Made by a program: the position numbers and the translations under genes. The notes under the pieces are model-generated. The model saw only the letters and a program-made list of their open reading frames with translations, had not been told where the DNA came from and ran no database searches. This document shows, piece by piece, positions 54,492 through 64,000 of a stretch of DNA of 64,000 nucleotides; the stretch's first letter is position 1, and each line of letters begins with the position of its first letter. This DNA is from Sulfitobacter albidus (GTDB taxonomy: Bacteria > Pseudomonadota > Alphaproteobacteria > Rhodobacterales > Rhodobacteraceae), in the NCBI RefSeq assembly GCF_018200035.1, contig NZ_CP073581.1, positions 3,096,501 to 3,160,500 of the forward strand, read 5' to 3'.

Positions 54492-56072
54492 TCAGGCCAC
54501 CTTGGCTGCGCGCAGCAGCTCCGCTTCGTACCGGCGCAGGGTGCGGCGGGCCGCGGTTGGAAAACCGCTGCCGGTCTCAGGGTCTAACTCAGGGAACAGA
54601 CCGTAGATTTCCTCGACCATCCCGGCCTCAAAGCTGTCGGCGGTTTGCGGGCCGGGCAGAAAACTTTCGGTCTCCAACCCTTCGGAAAAGACGACCTGAT
54701 GGCGGTCGAACATCAGATGCACATAGGTGACCTCGCCGCCCTCCCGACGGGTGATTGAGTGATCGTTCACAAGATCTCGCGCGGCGACGAGCACTTCGGG
54801 CTCGCCAAAAAGAAGTTCGGCCAGGTTGTCCTTGATCAGAACCCGGTGCAGGGGAGAGACCAATAGATCGCGGTGCGCACCAAGCGTGTTGGCGCGGATG
54901 TGAATCGGGGCGAAATCCCCTTGTGCAGAGACTGTTCTGGACCCAACCCAGCGCAGCGGTTGCGCGCCTTCGTCTTTGGTCATGACCATTTCGCCGGGCT
55001 GCAACCCTTCGGCGCGACGGACGCCACCCGGGGTCGCGATGAGCGTACCGGCGACGAAACACGGCACGGAAGTCGCGTTTACAAAACCGGTGTCGGTATT
55101 CTCGCCATTGGTGACTGTATAGGTGAAGTTGAAGTTCTCATCGTCGCCGTCGCCTACGACTGTAAATGTGCCATCGGCGTTCAGGGTCACCTGCTGTCCG
55201 GTTGGCAGGGTGATTGTATCCCCGGCTAGGACATTCTGACCGTTGATCTGGGTGATCGTCAGCGTGCCCGGACCGTTGTTTATGTCGTTGGACAAAACAT
55301 CGAGTGTTTTTGTCCCGTCGGGAAAGACGTCCACATTGTCCGAAATCGCGACCAGTTCCGTCTGCACCGAATTGCCCGCGATCAGCACGTTGGAATCGTA
55401 GTTGCTGTCTGAGACATCAGCGATGGCGAGCCGCATGGAGTTCACGACGCCGGGATTGACATTCATTGTCAGCGTCATGGTGATGGTAAAGCCGTCCATC
55501 TCGGTATTGAAATCGTCCGTCTGGTTGTTGACGTACATGTTGATGTTGTTGGTGGTGTTGATGTTGCCGGGGTCGGTATCGCCATCACCGACGTCGAGGG
55601 GAACCAACTGCCCGTTGATCCATACGCCAAAGAAATCCTGATAGATCGAGTTTTCGAACTCTGGATATTCGTCGGAGGAAAAGACGAATTGCATCGTCAT
55701 TACATTGGTGTCGGGGATGAAATCGACGTCGAGGGTCGCTGCGTCATAGGTCTGGGCGCCCGCAGCCGTATTGTACTGACCAAAGTTGTTGGTCCCGCTG
55801 GTGTTGGTCGAGGTGTTTGTGTTCTGATTGGACTGGCCGGATGAATTCGTGAAATCCTGCGCATTTCCCGTCGACAGGATCACGCCAGTGTCGCCGGGCG
55901 TCACGCCACCCGATACGGCGTCGCCGTCGGAGTAGGTGCCCGCGCTGTCGATATCGCCGAAGTAGGTCGCTCCGACAACGGTGACCCCATCACCAAATAT
56001 CGTCTGCGCCATATCCGTGGCGGTTGTGCCCTCGCGCACCGTTTCGATCGGAAGTTCCGACGCTGCTACCAT
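54492..56072 (-). CDS. Surface protein with choice-of-anchor L domain, tandem beta region and Hint domain
   Basis: 526 residues. N-terminal 'choice-of-anchor L' domain (about 15-245: TTATDMAQTIFGDGVTVVGA, FVFSSDEYPEFENS and FFGVWING), a bacterial Ig/cadherin-like segment (about 250-330) and a C-terminal Hint domain beginning CFVAGTLIATPGGVRRAEGL with DLLVSPLHRVLI in its B block. No classical signal peptide, so export by a type I system is possible. The Hint unit could cleave itself to release or attach the upper part. Confidence 0.85.
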   Translation of the reverse strand: MVAASELPIETVREGTTATDMAQTIFGDGVTVVGATYFGDIDSAGTYSDGDAVSGGVTPGDTGVILSTGNAQDFTNSSGQSNQNTNTSTNTSGTNNFGQYNTAAGAQTYDAATLDVDFIPDTNVMTMQFVFSSDEYPEFENSIYQDFFGVWINGQLVPLDVGDGDTDPGNINTTNNINMYVNNQTDDFNTEMDGFTITMTLTMNVNPGVVNSMRLAIADVSDSNYDSNVLIAGNSVQTELVAISDNVDVFPDGTKTLDVLSNDINNGPGTLTITQINGQNVLAGDTITLPTGQQVTLNADGTFTVVGDGDDENFNFTYTVTNGENTDTGFVNATSVPCFVAGTLIATPGGVRRAEGLQPGEMVMTKDEGAQPLRWVGSRTVSAQGDFAPIHIRANTLGAHRDLLVSPLHRVLIKDNLAELLFGEPEVLVAARDLVNDHSITRREGGEVTYVHLMFDRHQVVFSEGLETESFLPGPQTADSFEAGMVEEIYGLFPELDPETGSGFPTAARRTLRRYEAELLRAAKVA

Positions 56073-56339
56073 GTCACTGCCTCAAACTGTTCTGCGAGAC
56101 AGCACAAGCCACAGCCGGACAGGGGCTAACGCCCTGATCCTCAATGTCTTTTGCAAAGTGTATCCGTCCCTGTTTTCAGGTGACGAAAGCTGCTTCTGCC
56201 CTGCCTCGGGTCATTTGTTATTCAGATAGATTAACACAATCCGGCCATAAATGAAGCACAGATTGCGATGTCTGCCGGGGGCTGGCACTTTTGCGCCCCA
56301 AGGGGGATAACGGATCGAATGTTGCCAAGGAGCCCGGAT

Positions 56340-57485
56340 ATGCCGCCAATCGACCCCGTTGATCTTACCGCCCATTTGGTAAAATGCCCGTCGGTGACAC
56401 CTGCAGACGCAGGCGCGCTCGATGTTCTGCATGAATTGCTAAGCGATGCGGGATTTGACTGTGCCTGGGCGGATCGCGGCGGAATTCGGAACCTGTTTGC
56501 CCGCTGGGGCAAGGTGGGGAATACCCGTTCGTTCGGATTCAACGGCCATACCGATGTGGTGCCCGTGGGGGATGAGGCGGCCTGGACCCACCCCCCATTC
56601 GGCGCGGAGATCGTCGACGGGATCATGTACGGGCGCGGCACAACGGACATGAAATCCGGCGTTGCCGCCTTTGCCGCTGCGGCGGTGGATTTTGTGCGCG
56701 ATACCCCGCCGGACGGATCGATCATCATCACGATCACCGGCGACGAAGAGGGGGAGAGCGTGGACGGCACGACCGCGTTGCTCGAATACATGGAACACAA
56801 CGGAGAGCGGATGGATGTCTGCCTGGTGGGGGAGCCGACGTGCCCGAACCGCATGGGCGATATGATCAAGATCGGGCGTCGTGGGTCGATGACGACAAAA
56901 TTCCGGGTGATCGGGACCCAGGGGCATTCGGCCTATCCGCACCGCGCCAACAACCCGCTGCCCGCGATGGTCCGGCTGATGGACCGGCTTGCCTCGCACA
57001 AGCTGGACGAAGGGACGGATCATTTTGACCCGTCCACGCTCGCCGTCGTCACCGTGGATACCGGCAATCCGGCCAGCAATGTGATCCCGGCGGAATGTGC
57101 CGCAACGGTGAACATCCGCTTCAACGACACCCACTCCGGCGCCAGCCTGACCGAGTGGATCGCGGGCGAGGTTGCAGCGGTGAAAGAGGCGTTTGGCGTC
57201 GAGATAGAGACACATACCAAGATCTCGGGCGAAAGCTTTATCACCCCGCCGGGCGATTTGTCGGCGCTTGTGGCTAATGCCGTTGAGGCGGTTACGGGCG
57301 TGGCGCCGGAGCTGTCGACGACGGGCGGCACGTCGGACGCACGCTTTGTCAAATCACACTGTCCGGTGGTGGAATTTGGCCTTGTCGGCCAATCCATGCA
57401 TCAGGTGGATGAGCATGTCGCCGTCGCGCACATCGAAGAGCTGAAAGCCATCTACACCCGCATCCTTACCGACTATTTCGCATGA
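56340..57485 (+). CDS. dapE: Succinyl-diaminopimelate desuccinylase
   Basis: A 381-residue M20-family dizinc enzyme that removes succinate from N-succinyl-LL-DAP. Metal ligands are in [30 protein letters not shown] and the final [15 protein letters not shown]. The ATG at 56340 follows AAGGAG, and an earlier in-frame ATG at 56268 has a poor site. The 267-bp divergent gap to the Hint genes has no gene. It overlaps the GNAT gene by 4 bp. Confidence 0.97.
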   Translation: MPPIDPVDLTAHLVKCPSVTPADAGALDVLHELLSDAGFDCAWADRGGIRNLFARWGKVGNTRSFGFNGHTDVVPVGDEAAWTHPPFGAEIVDGIMYGRGTTDMKSGVAAFAAAAVDFVRDTPPDGSIIITITGDEEGESVDGTTALLEYMEHNGERMDVCLVGEPTCPNRMGDMIKIGRRGSMTTKFRVIGTQGHSAYPHRANNPLPAMVRLMDRLASHKLDEGTDHFDPSTLAVVTVDTGNPASNVIPAECAATVNIRFNDTHSGASLTEWIAGEVAAVKEAFGVEIETHTKISGESFITPPGDLSALVANAVEAVTGVAPELSTTGGTSDARFVKSHCPVVEFGLVGQSMHQVDEHVAVAHIEELKAIYTRILTDYFA

Positions 57486-57897
57486 TCCTGATCTCGCCCA
57501 CCCAAGACCGCACCACCTGCTACGCCCTGCGCCACGAGGTTTTCGTGCGCGAGCAGGGCTACACTGCCGAGGGGAAGTCGATGCCCATGACGCAACCGCG
57601 CATCATCTGATCGCCCATGACGACGAAACCCCCGTCGCCACCGCGCGGATCGTGATGGAGGGGCGCACGGCCAAGATCGGGCGCGTCTGCGTCGTGCGCG
57701 CGCTGCGGGGGCGCGGGCTGGGGGCCGATCTGATCCGGGCGGCGGTGGATCACGCGCGGGAGTTGGGTGCCGCCCGCATAATCCTCGGTGCGCAAGCGCA
57801 CGCGGTTCCGTTCTACGCCAAGCTTGGCTTCACCCCCTTTGGCGATCCCTACGACGACGAGGGTGAGGCGCATCAGATGATGGAGCGCGCGCCGTGA
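57482..57897 (+). CDS. GNAT-family N-acetyltransferase, one apparent frameshift
   Basis: Small acetyltransferase. N-terminal [12 protein letters not shown], then after the break [20 protein letters not shown] and the acetyl-CoA-binding loop [14 protein letters not shown], with [14 protein letters not shown]. The frame breaks in GAGGGGAAG at 57571-57574 (one G missing). With it, the protein is 138 residues. Substrate unknown. Coupled to dapE by overlap. Confidence 0.82.
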
Positions 57898-58466
57898 ACC
57901 GTACCCTCGTCGTGATGCTAAAGGAGCCGCACCCGGGCCGGGTCAAGACGCGTCTGGGGCGTGACATCGGACGCATTGCTTCCGCATGGTGGTTTCGGCA
58001 CCAAACAACACGGCTGTTGCGGCGGATCGAGGATCCGCGCTGGCGCACGGTTCTGGCCGTCTCCCCGGATGCCGAAGGGATGACCTCGCGGGTGTGGCCT
58101 GCGCACCTGCGACGCACGCCGCAGGGGCTGGGCGATCTCGGTGACCGCATGGCACGTCAGCTGCGATCCGCGCCGCCGGGCCCGGTGTGCGTGATCGGCG
58201 CTGATGTCCCTGGCATCACACGTCCGCGTATCGCCGAAGCCTTTGCCGCGCTGGGCGCCTATGACGCGGTGTTCGGCCCTGCCCCAGACGGTGGCTATTG
58301 GCTGATCGGTTTGAAACGCACGCGCGCGATCCCGCCAGGCCTCTTCGACAGCGTGCGCTGGTCGTCCGAGCATGCGCTGGCGGATACGCAGGCCACTTTG
58401 CCCGATTACCGCATCGCGCATGTCGCCATGTTGCGTGACGTCGATACCGGGGCCGACCTGAAATAA
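57894..58466 (+). CDS. TIGR04282/DUF2064-family nucleotidyl- or glycosyl-transferase-like protein
   Basis: A 190-residue protein with GT-A/nucleotidyltransferase fold: EPHPGRVKTRLGRDIGR, IGADVPGITRPRI and GPAPDGGYWLIGL. Some members act in arsenosugar synthesis, but the context here (dapE-GNAT-rnr) does not point to arsenic. GTG start at 57894 overlaps the GNAT stop. Confidence 0.78.
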   Translation: MNRTLVVMLKEPHPGRVKTRLGRDIGRIASAWWFRHQTTRLLRRIEDPRWRTVLAVSPDAEGMTSRVWPAHLRRTPQGLGDLGDRMARQLRSAPPGPVCVIGADVPGITRPRIAEAFAALGAYDAVFGPAPDGGYWLIGLKRTRAIPPGLFDSVRWSSEHALADTQATLPDYRIAHVAMLRDVDTGADLK

Positions 58467-58503
58467 TGTGACCTCCCCGCACCTGCGTGCTACCTCGCAG
58501 GGT

Positions 58504-60770
58504 ATGAGCCAGATCCCAGATAAATCGCAGATCCTTGAATGGATCGAACAGAACCCCACCCAGACCGCCAAGCGCGATATCGCAAAGGCGTTCGGCATCA
58601 AGGGCGCCGCGCGCATTGACCTTAAGCGCGTGCTCAAGGAGCTTGAGGCCGGGGGGCATCTGGAGAAGCGAAAGAAGACCTACCGCGATCCCGACAGCCT
58701 GCCGCCCGTATCGGTGCTGCTGATCACCGGGCCGGATGACGATGGCGATCTGTACGCGAAACCTATGGAATGGGCCGGTGAGGGACAGAGCCGCGTGTGC
58801 TGGTCATCCCGCGGGCCGCCGATCCGGCGCTGGGCGCGGGGGACCGGATCCTTGCGCGGCTCACGTTGGTAAAGGGGGAAACCCATCATTATGAGGCCCG
58901 GCTGATCCGGCGTATCGGGTCGAACCCGCGCAAGGTCGTCGGCATTTTCCGCAAGCGGGCCGAGGGCGGGCGTATCCTGCCTATCGACAAAGGGTCTGAC
59001 CGCGAATGGACCGTGGCCAGCGATGCCACGGGCGGCGCGCAGGACGGTGAGCTGGTCGAGGCAGAGCTGGCAGGACCCAAGGGTCGCATGGGTCTGCCGC
59101 CCGCGCGAATCGTCGAGCGGTTGGGCGATCCTTCTGCGCCCAAGGCGGTATCGCTGATCGCGGTGCACCAGCACGGCATTCCCGATGATTTCCCCGATGA
59201 CGTGATCGCCGAAGCCGACGCCAAGAAGCCGCTTGGCCTGAAATGCCGCGAGGATTTGCGCGATCTGCCGCTCATCACCATCGACCCGCACGATGCCCGC
59301 GACCACGACGATGCGTGCTTTGCCGAGCCTGACACGGATCCCGCGAACGCGGGCGGCCATATCCTTTGGGTCGCGATCGCTGACGTGGCGGCCTACGTCA
59401 CGCCCGGCTCCGCGCTGGATCGTGAGGCGCGCAAGCGCGGCAACTCGACCTATTTTCCCGACCGTGTGGTGCCGATGCTGCCCGATGTTTTGTCTGGCGA
59501 TCTGTGTTCCCTGCACGAAGGGGTGGAGCGCGCCTGCATCGCGGTGCGGATGGTACTGGACGCGGACGGCAACAAAATCACCCATGATTTCCATCGGGGC
59601 CTCATGAAATCCCCCGCCTCCCTGCATTACGAAGAGGTGCAGGCCGCCATCGACGGGCAGCCAAATGATCGCACAGAGCCCCTGTTAGAGGCTGTTTTGC
59701 GCCCGCTCTACGCCGCCTACGCAGCACTTGTGAAGGCCCGCGAACGGCGTCAACCGCTTGAGCTGGATCTGCCGGAGCGACGGATCGAGCTGGATGACGA
59801 CGGCACCGTCCGCTCTGTGCATTTCAAGGACAGGCTCGACGCGCACCGGCTGATCGAGGAATTCATGGTGCTGGCCAATGTCGCCGCCGCCGAGACACTG
59901 ATCGCCAAGCGCGTGCCGCTGCTGTTCCGCACCCATGAGGAACCGACGCCGGAAAAATTGGATGCCCTGCGGGAAACGGCGCAGGCGGCGGGGTACACGC
60001 TTGCCAAAGGGCAGGTGTTGCAAACCGCGCACCTGAACCGATTGCTCAATCAGGCGGCGGGCAGCGACGACGCGGAGCTGATCAATCTCTCGACCCTGCG
60101 TTCGATGACGCAGGCCTACTATGGCCCGGACAAGATTGGGCATTTCGGCCTCGCCCTGCAAAGCTACGCGCATTTCACCTCACCGATCCGGCGCTACGCG
60201 GATCTGATCGTGCACCGCGCGCTGATTACCGCGCACGGCTGGGGTAAAGACGGGCTGAGCCCGCATGATATCGAGGACCTTGAGGCGACGGGCAACCACA
60301 TTTCGGACACCGAGCGTCGTTCGATGGTGGCGGAGCGGGAGACCACGGATCGCTACCTTGCCGCATTCCTGTCAGAACGCGTGGGCGATGAGATCGGCGG
60401 GCGCATCAGCGGCGTTGCGCGCTTTGGCGCCTTTGTGAAGCTGGACGGCACTGGCGCAGACGGGCTGATCCCAATGCGCAATCTGGGTCGGGAATATTTC
60501 CACCACGATCGGGAGGCAGGTACGCTGATGGGGTCCGATACCGGCCGCACCATCGGATTGGGGCAGCGGGTAACGGTTCGGCTCAGTGAGGTGGTGCCTG
60601 TCACTGGAGGTATCGCGCTGGAACTGCTGGAGATCGAGGGTGACGCCGTCAAACAGGGCAGCCGCAGCCCCGCGGGCCGCAGCCCCCGCCAAAAAGGGGT
60701 CAAGGCCAAGGGCAAGAAAGCCGCCGCCGCCAAGAAGGCCAAGCGCAAGGTGACCCGCAGCCGTCGCTAG
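58504..60770 (+). CDS. rnr: Ribonuclease R, one apparent frameshift
   Basis: RNB-family 3'-5' exoribonuclease. N-terminal winged helix (QILEWIEQNPTQTAKRDIAK), cold-shock domains, then the RNB core with LITIDPHDARDHDDACFAE (catalytic Asp cluster), an S1 domain (ISGVARFGAFVKLDGTGADG) and a Lys-rich tail. The frame breaks near 58784-58790, after GEG and before PRVLVIPRAA (one base missing). Repair gives 755 residues, the usual length. ATG at 58504 is chosen as the family-like start. Confidence 0.9.
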
Positions 60771-61458
60771 CCCATCGCCTGTGCGCACCGCGCGGCATAG
60801 GCGCTCAGTAGTCCATCGTCGGCAACCCGGCGAGATAGTTGCGTGGGCTTTGGTGCCGCCGCTATCGCGCCAATCATTGCACCAACGCTTGCATCGGCAG
60901 CGCTTGGAACGTCGCCAAACAAGAAGGGGGATGCTTTAAGCCGCGCAGTGATCGCCTTCAGATCGGGCTCGATCCGCTCAAGCCGCTCGGCGGGGGCCAG
61001 ACGACCAAGGCCCTGGCCGTTCATTGTGCGCATCAGATCGCGGCGCAGCTTGTTGGGGACAAGCGTGCGCAGAACTGGCGGCAGAAAAGCAAAGTATTCG
61101 TGGCGCACCACTGCCCAGTTGGCCTCGTCCCCCCAGCGATCAAGTACCTGATGAAAATACATATGCTCTTCGGCCATGCGGATGAAAGCGCGGGCGTTGG
61201 CGCGGTCAAGATCGCTCAGACCCGTGTCAAAGTCGTGTCCTTGTGCCTCCAGCCAGCGATGGATGTTGTCGCTGTCGGCAATGATTTTGCCGTCCACCTC
61301 GATTGCAGGAAGTTTGCCAAAGGGCATTTTGCGGGGTCTTGCAGATCATGGCGCTGCCACGCCACCCCTGCCATATTTAACAGATACGCAGCTTTGGTGC
61401 AGAAAGGGCTATAGCTGAATTGGCCAAATCCGGCGGCAAAGGTGAAAAGGGTGATCAT
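60767..61458 (-). CDS. Glutathione S-transferase family protein, one apparent frameshift
   Basis: N-terminal thioredoxin-like domain (MITLFTFAAGFGQFSYSPFC) and a C-terminal all-helical domain (HMYFHQVLDRWGDEANWAVV). The frame breaks at 61332-61336 between LQDP and MPFGKLPAIEVDG (one C of a CCCC run missing on the minus strand). Repair gives 230 residues. AGAGGAA precedes the start. Detoxification or a binding role; no particular substrate is evident. Its end overlaps rnr by 4 bp. Confidence 0.85.
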
Positions 61459-61531
61459 CGCGGTTCCTCTCGAGGGTTGATTGGGAGATAGCATCGCATA
61501 GGATAATGACGTTTTCTGACAGGAGGCGCCC

Positions 61532-62239
61532 GTGACCCGCACCCATCGACTTTTCCAGCTGATGCAGACATTGCGGCGTCTGCCCGCCCCCGTGACTGCC
61601 GCGTCTTTGGTGGATGAACTTGGCGTTTCGCTGCGGACGATCTACCGCGATATCGACGCGCTGCGCGGGCTAGGGGCGGTGATCGACGGTGAGGCGGGTT
61701 TTGGCTATACGCTGGTGGAGGACGCCGCCATGCCGCCGCTTTCGTTCGATAACGGGGAGCTGGAGGCGCTGGTGCTGGGTCTGCGTGAAGTCAGCGTGAT
61801 CGGGGACCCGGCCCTTGCACGCTCTGCCACTACGGCGCTGGCCAAACTCAAGGCCCGGCTTCCCGCACGGCAGGCGCATCGATTGCAGCACGCCGTGCTT
61901 GACGCGCGGCGGTGGCAACGCCCGCCTGAGCCGGGTATCGATGTGCAGGCCCTGCGTGAGGCGACGTGGGACGAGGCGACAATTACTTTCCAATACGCCG
62001 ATGCGCAGGGGCGCGAGAGTCGTCGGGAGGCCGATCCGCTCAGCATCGTTTATATGCAGAACAGCCATATGCTTTTGGCGTGGTGTCATCTGCGCGACGA
62101 CTACCGTGTATTCCGATTGGACCGTATGCGCGAGATGAGCCGCACCGGTAGCAGCTTTCGCCCCCGCCGTGTGGGGATGCTGCGCGAGCATATGGAGCGG
62201 TTGCGCGCCGATGCTGAGGCGCAGGGCCGCTCATCTTGA
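61532..62239 (+). CDS. YafY-family HTH regulator with WYL domain
   Basis: 235 residues: N-terminal HTH_11 (about 1-60: RLFQLMQTLRRLPAPVTAAS and VSLRTIYRDIDALRGLGAVI) and a WYL ligand-sensing domain at about 135-205 (ADPLSIVYMQNSHMLLAWCH). Divergent from the GST gene, which it may control. Ligand unknown. Confidence 0.87.
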   Translation: MTRTHRLFQLMQTLRRLPAPVTAASLVDELGVSLRTIYRDIDALRGLGAVIDGEAGFGYTLVEDAAMPPLSFDNGELEALVLGLREVSVIGDPALARSATTALAKLKARLPARQAHRLQHAVLDARRWQRPPEPGIDVQALREATWDEATITFQYADAQGRESRREADPLSIVYMQNSHMLLAWCHLRDDYRVFRLDRMREMSRTGSSFRPRRVGMLREHMERLRADAEAQGRSS

Positions 62240-62294
62240 GAGCAGGCTCTTTCGCCGGGCGGGGCATTGTGGCTAATTCGGAAACAATCGAGTG

Positions 62295-63527
62295 ATGAAA
62301 GATTTGCCTGTGACCAGAACGCTTGCCTTGATCTGTACGATTCTTGCCCTGCCTGCGGGCGCCGAAACGCGGCCCGTCGCACGCCCGATTGTCGCCGATT
62401 CTGCGGGTCTGCAAGGATGGATCGCCGAATTCCGCACGCGCGCCTTGGCAGCGGGGATAACGGCGCAAACCTATGACAGCGCTATGCCGGGGCTGCGTTT
62501 CGATCCGAAAGTGGTCGAGCGGGACCGCAACCAGTCAGAATTTACAAAGACAATCTGGGATTACCTCGGCACTGCCGTCTCGGATCTGCGGGTAAGCAAT
62601 GGCAAGGCCGCTTTGGCCCGGCAGCGGGACACACTGAAACGGATCGAGGCCGAATACAATGTGCCCGCCGAGATAGTGACCGCGATCTGGGGGCTTGAAA
62701 GTGCCTATGGCACGTTTCGCGGCAGTGATCCGGTTTTGCGGTCGATGGCGTCGCTTGCCTATGACGCGCGGCGCGCCGCGTTCTTCGAGGGGCAGGTGAT
62801 CGCGGCTCTGCGCATTTTGCAGGACGGCGATACGACGCTTGCCAATCTTGAGGGGAGCTGGGCGGGCGCCATGGGCCACACGCAGTTCATGCCGACGTCG
62901 TTCATCGAACACGCCGTCGATTGGACGGGCGACGGGCGGCGCGACATCTGGGGGGACGACCCGCGTGATGCGCTTGCGTCCACCGCCGCCTATCTCAGGG
63001 CGAACGGCTGGGTTGCCGGTCAGCCTTGGGGCGTAGAGGTGCGGATCCCGGAAGGGTTCGACTATCTGCTCGCCAACCGGGAAGTGCTGAAGGCACCGTC
63101 TGAATGGGCGGCGCTGGGCGTGCGCGACACAACCGGGGCATCGGTACCTGATCACGGGTCTGCATCAATCCTGCTGCCCGCCGGTGCCGAGGGTGCCGCG
63201 TTCATGGTCTTTGACAACTTTGAGGTTCTGGAAAGCTATAATACCGCCGATGCCTATGTAATTGCAGTGGGCCACCTTGCTGATCGCATCGCGGGGTCGG
63301 AGCCGCTGGAGGGCGCGTGGCCCCGGCAGGACCGGGCGCTGACCTATGACGAACGTATTGACCTTCAGAAACGCCTTACCGCCGCAGGGTTCGACACGCA
63401 AAAAATAGACGCCAAGATCGGCCCGCTGACGGTCAATGCAGTCCGGGGGTGGCAGCTGTCCAAGGGGTTGGTCCCCGACGGCTACGCCTCCCCCAGACTG
63501 CTTGAGCGGTTGCGCGCGGACCCTTAA
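62295..63527 (+). CDS. Lytic murein transglycosylase with peptidoglycan-binding domain
   Basis: About 410 residues. Signal peptide LALICTILALPAGAETRP; SLT_2 (MltB-like) catalytic core with Glu in GLESAYGTFRGSDPVL and SWAGAMGHTQFMPTSF; C-terminal PG_binding_1 domain (YDERIDLQKRLTAAGFDTQK). ATG at 62295 (a GTG lies just before it). Cleaves glycan strands to 1,6-anhydromuropeptides. Confidence 0.9.
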   Translation: MKDLPVTRTLALICTILALPAGAETRPVARPIVADSAGLQGWIAEFRTRALAAGITAQTYDSAMPGLRFDPKVVERDRNQSEFTKTIWDYLGTAVSDLRVSNGKAALARQRDTLKRIEAEYNVPAEIVTAIWGLESAYGTFRGSDPVLRSMASLAYDARRAAFFEGQVIAALRILQDGDTTLANLEGSWAGAMGHTQFMPTSFIEHAVDWTGDGRRDIWGDDPRDALASTAAYLRANGWVAGQPWGVEVRIPEGFDYLLANREVLKAPSEWAALGVRDTTGASVPDHGSASILLPAGAEGAAFMVFDNFEVLESYNTADAYVIAVGHLADRIAGSEPLEGAWPRQDRALTYDERIDLQKRLTAAGFDTQKIDAKIGPLTVNAVRGWQLSKGLVPDGYASPRLLERLRADP

Positions 63528-64000
63528 CCGGGGCTCATTCCGCGTAGTCGCTCGGAGCGGCGACGGAGCAGTTCGACGACCGTCAGCAGACAGATCGAGA
63601 TCGCCACGAGGATCGTCGCCACGGCGAGGATCGTCGGGCTGATCTGTTCGCGCAAGCCCGTGAACATCTGCCACGGCAGTGTTTTCTGACCGGCGGAGCC
63701 GACGAACAGCACCACAACGACTTCATCGAACGAGGTGATAAAGGCAAACAGCCCGCCCGAGATCACGCCCGGCAGGATCAGCGGCATTTGCACCCGGAAG
63801 AACGTCGTCACCGGGTTCGCACCCATGTTGGCAGCGGCACGCGTCAGGGAATTGTCAAAACCAACGAGCGTTGCCGTCACAGTGATGATGACAAACGGGA
63901 TGCCCAGTGCCGCGTGGGCCAGAACCACGCCGATGTAGGTGCCCTGAAGGCCGATGCGGCTGTAGAAGAAATACATGCCGGCGGCCGAGATAATCAGCGG
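63524..64000 (-). CDS. ABC transporter permease, polyamine (PotC) type (5' end cut off by window)
   Basis: C-terminal 158 residues of a membrane permease, read from beyond the window edge. It shows a typical EAA loop (GANPVTTFFRVQMPLILPGV) and several membrane segments (GIPFVIITVTATLVGF, LAVATILVAISICLLTVVEL). Sequence pattern fits PotC/YdcV-like putrescine/spermidine importers. Other subunits must lie to the right, outside. Its end overlaps the transglycosylase gene by 4 bp. Confidence 0.86.
   Translation of the reverse strand, partial: PLIISAAGMYFFYSRIGLQGTYIGVVLAHAALGIPFVIITVTATLVGFDNSLTRAAANMGANPVTTFFRVQMPLILPGVISGGLFAFITSFDEVVVVLFVGSAGQKTLPWQMFTGLREQISPTILAVATILVAISICLLTVVELLRRRSERLRGMSPG

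Overview
The window is chromosomal DNA of an alphaproteobacterium, most likely the Roseobacter group of Rhodobacterales. The evidence is high GC, the dnaA-dnaN-recF-gyrB cluster, the divergent serB/serC-serA arrangement, ialB, Hint-domain surface proteins and the style of the integrase. I cannot name a genus from sequence alone.

Layout. 0-4 kb: nusA (5' end cut off), a YlxR/L7Ae RNA-binding protein and infB, closed by a strong two-way terminator with a tiny 43-codon gene facing it. 4.4-7 kb: a leftward operon ppiC-argJ-mutT. 7-12.6 kb: secA, an exported protein and a periplasmic phosphate-binding-like/OmpA fusion. 12.6-19.7 kb: gyrB, recF, dnaN, dnaA and rpsT, all leftward. 19.9-32.8 kb: enoyl-CoA hydratase, mutM, ubiE-ubiB, a thiolase, an XRE-cupin regulator followed by kbl-tdh (threonine to glycine), an App1-type phosphatase, a calcineurin-like phosphatase, serA and serC. 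44.4-64 kb: serB, a Rhizobium-type asparaginase, ialB, rlmN, a Ktr/Trk potassium system, LOG, dapD and dapE with two Hint proteins between them, GNAT, a TIGR04282-type protein, rnr, GST, a YafY-type regulator, a lytic transglycosylase and the start of a polyamine-type ABC permease.

The accessory part is an 11.5-kb integrated element (32,868-44,389) inserted in the leader of serC, between serB and serC. It is bounded by 40-bp direct repeats (3 mismatches) and carries a tyrosine integrase and small DNA-binding genes at its right end. At its left end is a stand-alone RepC-type initiator with a predicted ~60-nt antisense RNA in its leader. It also has a mobilisation module laid out like that of ColE1: mobC, then mobA, with mobB- and mobD-like genes nested inside mobA in another frame, and a candidate oriT with the ColE1/pMB1-type nick sequence CTGG/CTTA next to inverted repeats. 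No type IV secretion genes are present, so it looks like an integrative mobilisable element that may also replicate. Cargo: a two-gene HEPN unit, an XRE regulator divergent from a membrane protein, a metallophosphoesterase, a PbrR/CadR-like MerR regulator with a typical 19-bp-spacer promoter driving transglutaminase-like, CDF-transporter and ICMT-like genes, and a second XRE regulator.

Seven apparent frameshifts (ubiB twice, mobA, trkH, GNAT, rnr, GST) all act as a single missing base in or next to a short C or G run. In each case one added base restores a full-length family member. This points to sequencing or assembly error rather than gene decay. These genes are annotated as single loci.
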